A stretch of 64,000 bases of DNA from Agilicoccus flavus (GTDB taxonomy: Bacteria; Actinomycetota; Actinomycetes; Actinomycetales; Dermatophilaceae): positions 310,001 through 374,000 of the forward strand of contig NZ_JACYXE010000001.1 in assembly GCF_014857905.1 (NCBI RefSeq), in the 5' to 3' direction. The position numbers and the translations under genes are program-made. Shown here piece by piece: positions 59,745 to 64,000 of this stretch. Below the pieces are notes generated by a model. That model worked only from the letters and a program-made list of their open reading frames with translations. It did no database searches and had not been told where the DNA came from. The first letter of the stretch is position 1, and each line of letters opens with the position of its first letter.

Positions 59745-61682
59745 TCAGGCCGGCCCGACGACCTCGCGCACGAAGTCGCGCATCCTGTTCGCGAGCAGGG
59801 CCCGGTTCTCGGGGCGAGTGAAGTCGTGCCCCTCCCCCTCCACGATGAGCAGGTCCGCCTGGCCGCCGGCGGCGCGCAGCGCCTCGACCATGCGCCGGGA
59901 CTCCCCGACGGGCACGTTCGTGTCGTTTCCGCCGTGGACGACGAGCATCGGCACGTCGATGTCGGCGACGCGGTGGATCGGCGAGACCGCGGTGAGCAGC
60001 TCGGCGTCGCGGTCCGGGTCGCCGTGCTTCGACACCGCCGCGGCGGCGATCCACGGCTCGGTCTCGGCGTAGAAGGCGAGCAGGTCGCTCATCCCGCAGA
60101 TGCTGATGCCGCCGGCGAACAGCCCCGGCCGGAACGCGAGCATCGCGTTCGTAAGGTAGCCGCCGTAGGAACGCCCGCTGCACACGACGCGGGCGGGGTC
60201 GGCGAGCCCGCGCGCCACGAGGTGCGCGACCACGTCCTCGACGTCCTCGATCGAGCGCATCCGGTTCCCCACGTCGTCGGCGTGCGAGAACGCCCGCCCG
60301 AAACCCCCCGACCCGCGCACGTTCGGCGCGAACACCGGGTACCCGGCGGCCAGGATCGTCGGCAGGGTGTCGCTGTGCTCGGGCCGGGACTGACCCTCCG
60401 GGCCGCCGTGCAGCCAGATGAGCATCGGGCCGGGCTCGTCCGGCGTGTCGGGGTCTCCGAGCGTGTCGGGCCCACCGAGTTCGACGCGCTCGGTGCGGTC
60501 TGCCGGCCGGTAGAGCCAGCCGCTCAGCTCGAGCCCGTCCCGCGCCCGGAGGGTCAGCAGGCTCGGGTGGACGGGGCCGGTCTCGGCGGGGGGCCGCTCG
60601 AGCGCGACCCACTCCCCGCTCGTGGGGGCCACGAGCTCGACGCAGCGGGCGCGCCCGATGCCGCTGGAGGTCAGCGCGAGCAGCCGGCCGTCGGCGCTGA
60701 GGGACAGGTCGGAGGCGACCGCCTCGGGCAGCGGAACGGGGTCGCCGAGGGTGCCGTCGGTGAACTCCACGTCCTGCAACTCGCTGCGGCCGCCATCGAC
60801 GTTCCACAGCAGCGCCACGCGGGAGAGGTCGTCGCTGACGATGAACTCGTCGAGGTCGGCGTCCCCGCGCGCCGCGACGACCCGGTGCGACACCCCCTCG
60901 GGCGTCACGGTGGCCTGGACGAGACGCAGGCGGTCGGCGCCGTGGTCGGTGCGGACGAGCACCCGGACGTACCCCTGCAGGGCGTCGGGCACCTCGGTCG
61001 CGGGTGCGTAGCGGCGCCCGCCGAGGAGGGTGCGCGGCCGGTGGTCGTCGAGGATGATCGCGGGATCGCCGGTCGAGCCGGGATCGTCGCGGAACAGCGG
61101 GATCTCGCGCCCGCCGCGCAGCAGGAGCAGCCGCCGGTCGCCGCGGGGGCCGAGCCGGACGACGGCGGTCCCGGACCACGCGTCGACGAGTCGCAGCCCG
61201 GGGCGGCGCGCGAGCACCTCGACCCGGCCGGTCACGGGGTGCACGAGCCGGGCCTCCCCCACGCCGTCCTCGCCCTCGACGGTGACGGCGACGAGCGGGC
61301 CGTCCCAGCCCACGAGCTCGGCGGTGCCCGCGTCGCTGCCGTCGACCCAGATCGCCCGCCGGTCCTCGGGATCGGTCGTCACGACCCACACCTGCGACCG
61401 GTTGCCCGCGTGCGGCGCCACCTGGCAGGCGAGCCAGCGCCCGTCGGGCGAGTGGACGACGCGGGTGATCGGACCCTCCACGGGCAGGGTGACGTCGCGG
61501 GCGGCGCTGACGCGCATGCCGTCGAGGAAGCGCTGCACCGCGCGGGGATAGCCGCCGTCGTCGACGATGTGCGCGACCGCGCTGCCGTCGGGCGCGACCG
61601 ACGCGCCCTGGCTCGGCCGGTGCAGCGACCCCGGCGCCGACGCCCGGGCGGCCGTCCGGACCCGGGAGGTCGCCCGGCTCAC
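59745..61682 (-). CDS. S9 family serine peptidase (prolyl oligopeptidase/acylaminoacyl type)
   Basis: A 645-residue peptidase with an N-terminal beta-propeller (residues about 35-385) and a C-terminal alpha/beta hydrolase domain (about 390-645). The catalytic Ser is in VVCSGRSYGGYLTN, the Asp in VHGGNDTNVP and the His in VEGEGHDFTRP. It has no signal peptide, so it acts in the cytoplasm. The GTG start overlaps the stop of the amidotransferase gene (GTGA). In this operon it may cleave the amidated peptide made by the upstream enzymes. Confidence 0.88.
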   Translation of the reverse strand: MSRATSRVRTAARASAPGSLHRPSQGASVAPDGSAVAHIVDDGGYPRAVQRFLDGMRVSAARDVTLPVEGPITRVVHSPDGRWLACQVAPHAGNRSQVWVVTTDPEDRRAIWVDGSDAGTAELVGWDGPLVAVTVEGEDGVGEARLVHPVTGRVEVLARRPGLRLVDAWSGTAVVRLGPRGDRRLLLLRGGREIPLFRDDPGSTGDPAIILDDHRPRTLLGGRRYAPATEVPDALQGYVRVLVRTDHGADRLRLVQATVTPEGVSHRVVAARGDADLDEFIVSDDLSRVALLWNVDGGRSELQDVEFTDGTLGDPVPLPEAVASDLSLSADGRLLALTSSGIGRARCVELVAPTSGEWVALERPPAETGPVHPSLLTLRARDGLELSGWLYRPADRTERVELGGPDTLGDPDTPDEPGPMLIWLHGGPEGQSRPEHSDTLPTILAAGYPVFAPNVRGSGGFGRAFSHADDVGNRMRSIEDVEDVVAHLVARGLADPARVVCSGRSYGGYLTNAMLAFRPGLFAGGISICGMSDLLAFYAETEPWIAAAAVSKHGDPDRDAELLTAVSPIHRVADIDVPMLVVHGGNDTNVPVGESRRMVEALRAAGGQADLLIVEGEGHDFTRPENRALLANRMRDFVREVVGPA

Positions 61683-63453
61683 GGCAGCATCCCCTGCAAC
61701 CACCTCTCGAGCACGGCGACCTGCCACAACGCGTTGGCGTCGAGGGTGGTGCGGGTCGCGTTGGGGTCGGCGAGGAGGTCGCGCACCGCCTCGGGCCGGT
61801 AGAGGCCGCGCTCGCGGGCGGCGGGCGCGGCGAGGGTGTCGCGGACGAGGTCGAGCACGGCGCCGTCGAGGTGACGGATGCCGGGGACGGGGAAGTACCC
61901 CTTCGTCCGGTCGATGACGGCCGCGGGCAGGAGGGGACGAGCGGCGTCCTTGAGGATCCCCTTGCCCCCGCTCGCGAGCTTGAGCTCCGGCGGGCACGAC
62001 GCCGCGAGCTCGACGAACTCGTGGTCGAGGAACGGCACCCGCCCCTCGAGGCCCCACGCCATCGTCATCGTGTCGACCCGTTTGACCGGATCGTCGACGA
62101 GCATCACCTCGGTGTCGATGCGCAGCGCCGCGTCGAGGGCCTGCCGCGCGCCCGGGGCGCCCTGGTGGGCCCGGACGAACGCGGCGCTCGGGTCCTCCGC
62201 CAGCGCGTAGGCCGGGTTCAGCAGGCCGGCGATGTCGGCGTGGTCGCGGTCGACGAACACCCGGCGGTAGTGCTCGCTCACGTCCCCCCGCGGCACGCCG
62301 GTGAGCGGCGGGTACCAGTCGTAGCCGCCGAGCACCTCGTCGGCCCCCTGCCCCGACTGGACGACCTTGACGTGCCGGCTCACCTCCTGCGAGAGCAGGT
62401 AGAAGGCGATGCAGTCGTGGCTGACCATGGGCTCGCTCATGGCCGCGATCGTCCCGGGCACCGCGGGCAGGAGCCGGTCGGTGGGTACGTGGATGCGGTG
62501 GTGATCGGTGCCGAACGCCTGAGCGACGAGGTCGGAGTACGCGTACTCGTCGCCCGACTCGCCCCCGGCCGGGTCGAACCCGACGCTGAAGGTGCCCAGG
62601 CCGCGCTGCCCCTGCTCGGCGAGGAGCGCGACGATGAGGCTGGAGTCGAAGCCGCCCGACAGCAGGACCCCGACGGGCACGTCCGCCACCATCCGCCGGC
62701 TCACGGCCCGCCGCAGCGCCCCGAGCAGCGCCTCCTGCCAGTCGCCGACGCTCCAGTCGGCCCGGTCGGGGTCGCGCGTGAACGCCGCGCGCCAGTAGAG
62801 GTGGTCCTCGCTGCGCCCGTCGGGGCCGATCGTGCGCACCGTGGCGGGCGGCAGCTTGCGGATCCCCCGCAGGATCGTGCGCGGCGCGGGCACGACGGAG
62901 TGGAAGCTGAAGTAGTGGTGCAGGGCCACGAGATCGAGGTCGGTGTCCACGTCGCCGGCCGCCAGCAGGGCCTGCACGGTCGAGGCGAACCGCAGCCGGC
63001 CGGCGCGTTCCGCGAGGTAGAGCGGCTTGATGCCGAGCCGGTCGCGGGCGAGGGTCGTCACGCCCGAGTCGAGGTCGAGCAGCGCGAAGGCGAACATCCC
63101 CTGGAGCCGCTCCACCGCGTCGCGCCCCCACGCGTGGAACGCCTTGATGATGACCTCGCCGTCGGCGTGGGAGAAGAACCGGTAGCCGAGACCCTCGAGC
63201 TGTCTGCTCAGGTCGACGTGGTTGTAGATGCACCCGTTGAAGCGAGCACGAGGCCGAGATCGGCGTCGACCATCGGCTGCCCGCCCCGGGTGGAGAGGTC
63301 GATGATCGACAGGTGCCCGAGCGCGACCCGCCCCCGGGCGAAGGACCCGCACGAGTCCGGCTCGCGCGGGGTCATCGCCTCCGTCATCGCGGCGACGGCG
63401 CCGACGTCCGCGGTGCCCCCGTCGAACCGGATCTCGCCGCACAGACCGCACAT
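61679..63453 (-). pseudogene. N-acetylglutaminylglutamine amidotransferase-like asparagine synthase, frameshifted near 63237
   Basis: 591 residues when one missing base is restored, matching the asparagine-synthase-like amidotransferases of NAGGN osmolyte clusters. The glutaminase part starts MCGLCGEIRFDGG with catalytic Cys2 and RVALGHLSIIDLS; the frame breaks after DADLGLVLA and resumes at FNGCIYNHVDLSRQLEGL. The synthetase part has the PP-loop VLLSGGFDSSLIVALLAE and SGQGADEVLGGYDWYP. It would turn a carboxylate into an amide using glutamine and ATP. Probably intact in the organism. Confidence 0.8.
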
Positions 63454-64000
63454 CAGGCGGCGCCGGAGGGGCCGGCGGTCTTGTCGGGGGTCGGGCCAGG
63501 GGTCGGGCCGAGGGTCGGGCCGAGGATCCACGTGTCCTTGCTGCCGCCGCCGGCGGAGGAGTTGACGATCTTGCTGCCCGCCGCGCCGACGCGGGTCAGG
63601 GCGGCCGGCACGACGAGGCCGGACGCGTCGCCGCGGCCGTCGGGCCGCAGGTGGGTGAAGACGCGCAGGTCGATGTGGTGGGGGCGGAAGAGCTCGCCGT
63701 CGAAGGTGGGGTGCGTCGAGAGCGACACGACCTCCTGCGCGAGGAACTTCTCGGGCATCGTCCGCAGCTCCTCGCGGCGGGCGGCGAGCTGCGCCTCGCT
63801 CGCGTCGGGCCCGATGAGCACGCCCGATCCGCCGTACCCGTCAATCGGCTTGGTGACGAGGGGGAGTCGAGGTGCGCCAGCACGTGGTCGCGGTGCTCGC
63901 GGTCGCCGCACACCCACGTGGGCACGGTGTGCAGCATCGGCGTCTCGCCGAGGTAGTACTCGATCATTGCGGGCACGTAGGCGTAGACGGCCTTGTCGTC
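63453..64000 (-). pseudogene. Circularly permuted ATP-grasp ligase, partial at window edge, frameshifted near 63866
   Basis: C-terminal part of a type 2 circularly permuted ATP-grasp protein (DUF404/DUF407 group); the start lies right of the window. The frame from the edge reads DDKAVYAYVPAMIEYYLGE and PTWVCGDREHRDHVLAHLD; one lost base then shifts it to PLVTKPIDGYGGSGVLIGP, SLSTHPTFDGELF, RPHHIDLRVF and SKIVNSSAGGGSKDTWILGP. The KPIDGYGGSG loop and NSSAGGGSKDTW are family hallmarks. Its end overlaps the amidotransferase start by one base. Likely forms an amide or peptide bond upstream of the amidotransferase. Confidence 0.75.
63488..63523. repeat. 12-bp tandem repeat at the end of the ATP-grasp gene
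   Basis: Three copies of GGGTCGGGCCGA (the first with two changes) encode a Gly-Pro-Thr repeat tail (GPTLGPTPGPT) after the conserved domain. Likely length-variable. Confidence 0.75.

Noticed and set aside
61683-63233. An N-terminal extension of the S9 peptidase through the amidotransferase gene.
   Set aside because: Another frame of the same strand encodes the amidotransferase there, and the GTGA overlap gives a clear start at 61682.

Overview
The window is about 72% GC. It reads as chromosomal DNA from an actinobacterium, probably an actinomycete of the Micrococcales type, though the genus cannot be fixed from sequence alone. Supporting signs are the base composition, frequent GTG starts, 4-bp ATGA/GTGA gene overlaps, candidate leaderless promoters, and families typical of actinobacteria: the bifunctional 3'-5' exonuclease/DNA polymerase, the DUF2786/TIGR04338 pair, a Ddn-type deazaflavin oxidoreductase and a CitA-like citrate synthase. 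No rRNA, tRNA, CRISPR array, prophage or origin was seen.

Layout. 1-4.2 kb: the end of an L-idonate 5-dehydrogenase-like gene faces an IclR / MHS-type symporter / D-2-hydroxyacid dehydrogenase operon. 4.3-13 kb: housekeeping and stress genes (AIM24, DUF2786 plus metalloprotease, TrmH methyltransferase, a secreted peptidase-C15-like protein, DoxX-like, NUDIX, uronate-dehydrogenase-like, exonuclease/polymerase). 13.1-15.6 kb: two divergent citrate synthases, one fused to a helix-turn-helix domain, with overlapping palindromes between them. 16-25.7 kb: macrodomain protein, SDR, DHDPS-like lyase, UppP, SulP transporter, AlkA, DUF6394 plus a TrkA-type K+ channel, and a frameshifted DASS transporter. 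25.8-33 kb: MFS exporter, secreted M28 aminopeptidase, a decayed IS3-family element that abuts the last 33 codons of a chemotaxis receptor, and an active-looking GGDEF-EAL protein. 33-45.6 kb: a catabolic island. It holds a P450 with its own flavin/2Fe-2S reductase and IclR regulator, then a minus-strand series of LysR, FAD monooxygenase, FAH hydrolase, SDR, C-C-hydrolase-like alpha/beta hydrolase and cyclase. An extradiol dioxygenase and a divergent MFS transporter complete it. 45.6-59.5 kb: orphan AbiEi antitoxin, triple GNAT protein, MetE-core protein, DUF1345, glutaryl-CoA dehydrogenase-like enzyme, GH13 enzyme, HSL-type esterase, ArsR/SRPBCC pair, Ddn-type protein, hydroxyacid-oxoacid transhydrogenase, CDF metal exporter and Ohr. 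59.6-64 kb: an operon of ATP-grasp ligase, asparagine-synthase-type amidotransferase and S9 peptidase that runs off the right edge.

How the parts may work together. The 33-45.6 kb island looks like an aromatic ring-cleavage pathway: hydroxylation by the flavin monooxygenase, meta-cleavage by the dioxygenase, then processing by alpha/beta hydrolase, FAH, SDR and cyclase enzymes, with uptake by the MFS protein. The P450/reductase pair may feed it. Two ATC-N9-GAT sites sharing TATCGACGC lie upstream of the monooxygenase operon and of the dioxygenase, so the LysR protein may control both. The real substrate is not readable from sequence.

Caution on sequence quality. Six genes are broken by what looks like one missing base each (near 24393, 29992, 47923, 49775, 63237 and 63866). 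Five of them are otherwise intact, which points to base-calling or assembly errors more than to genuine decay.
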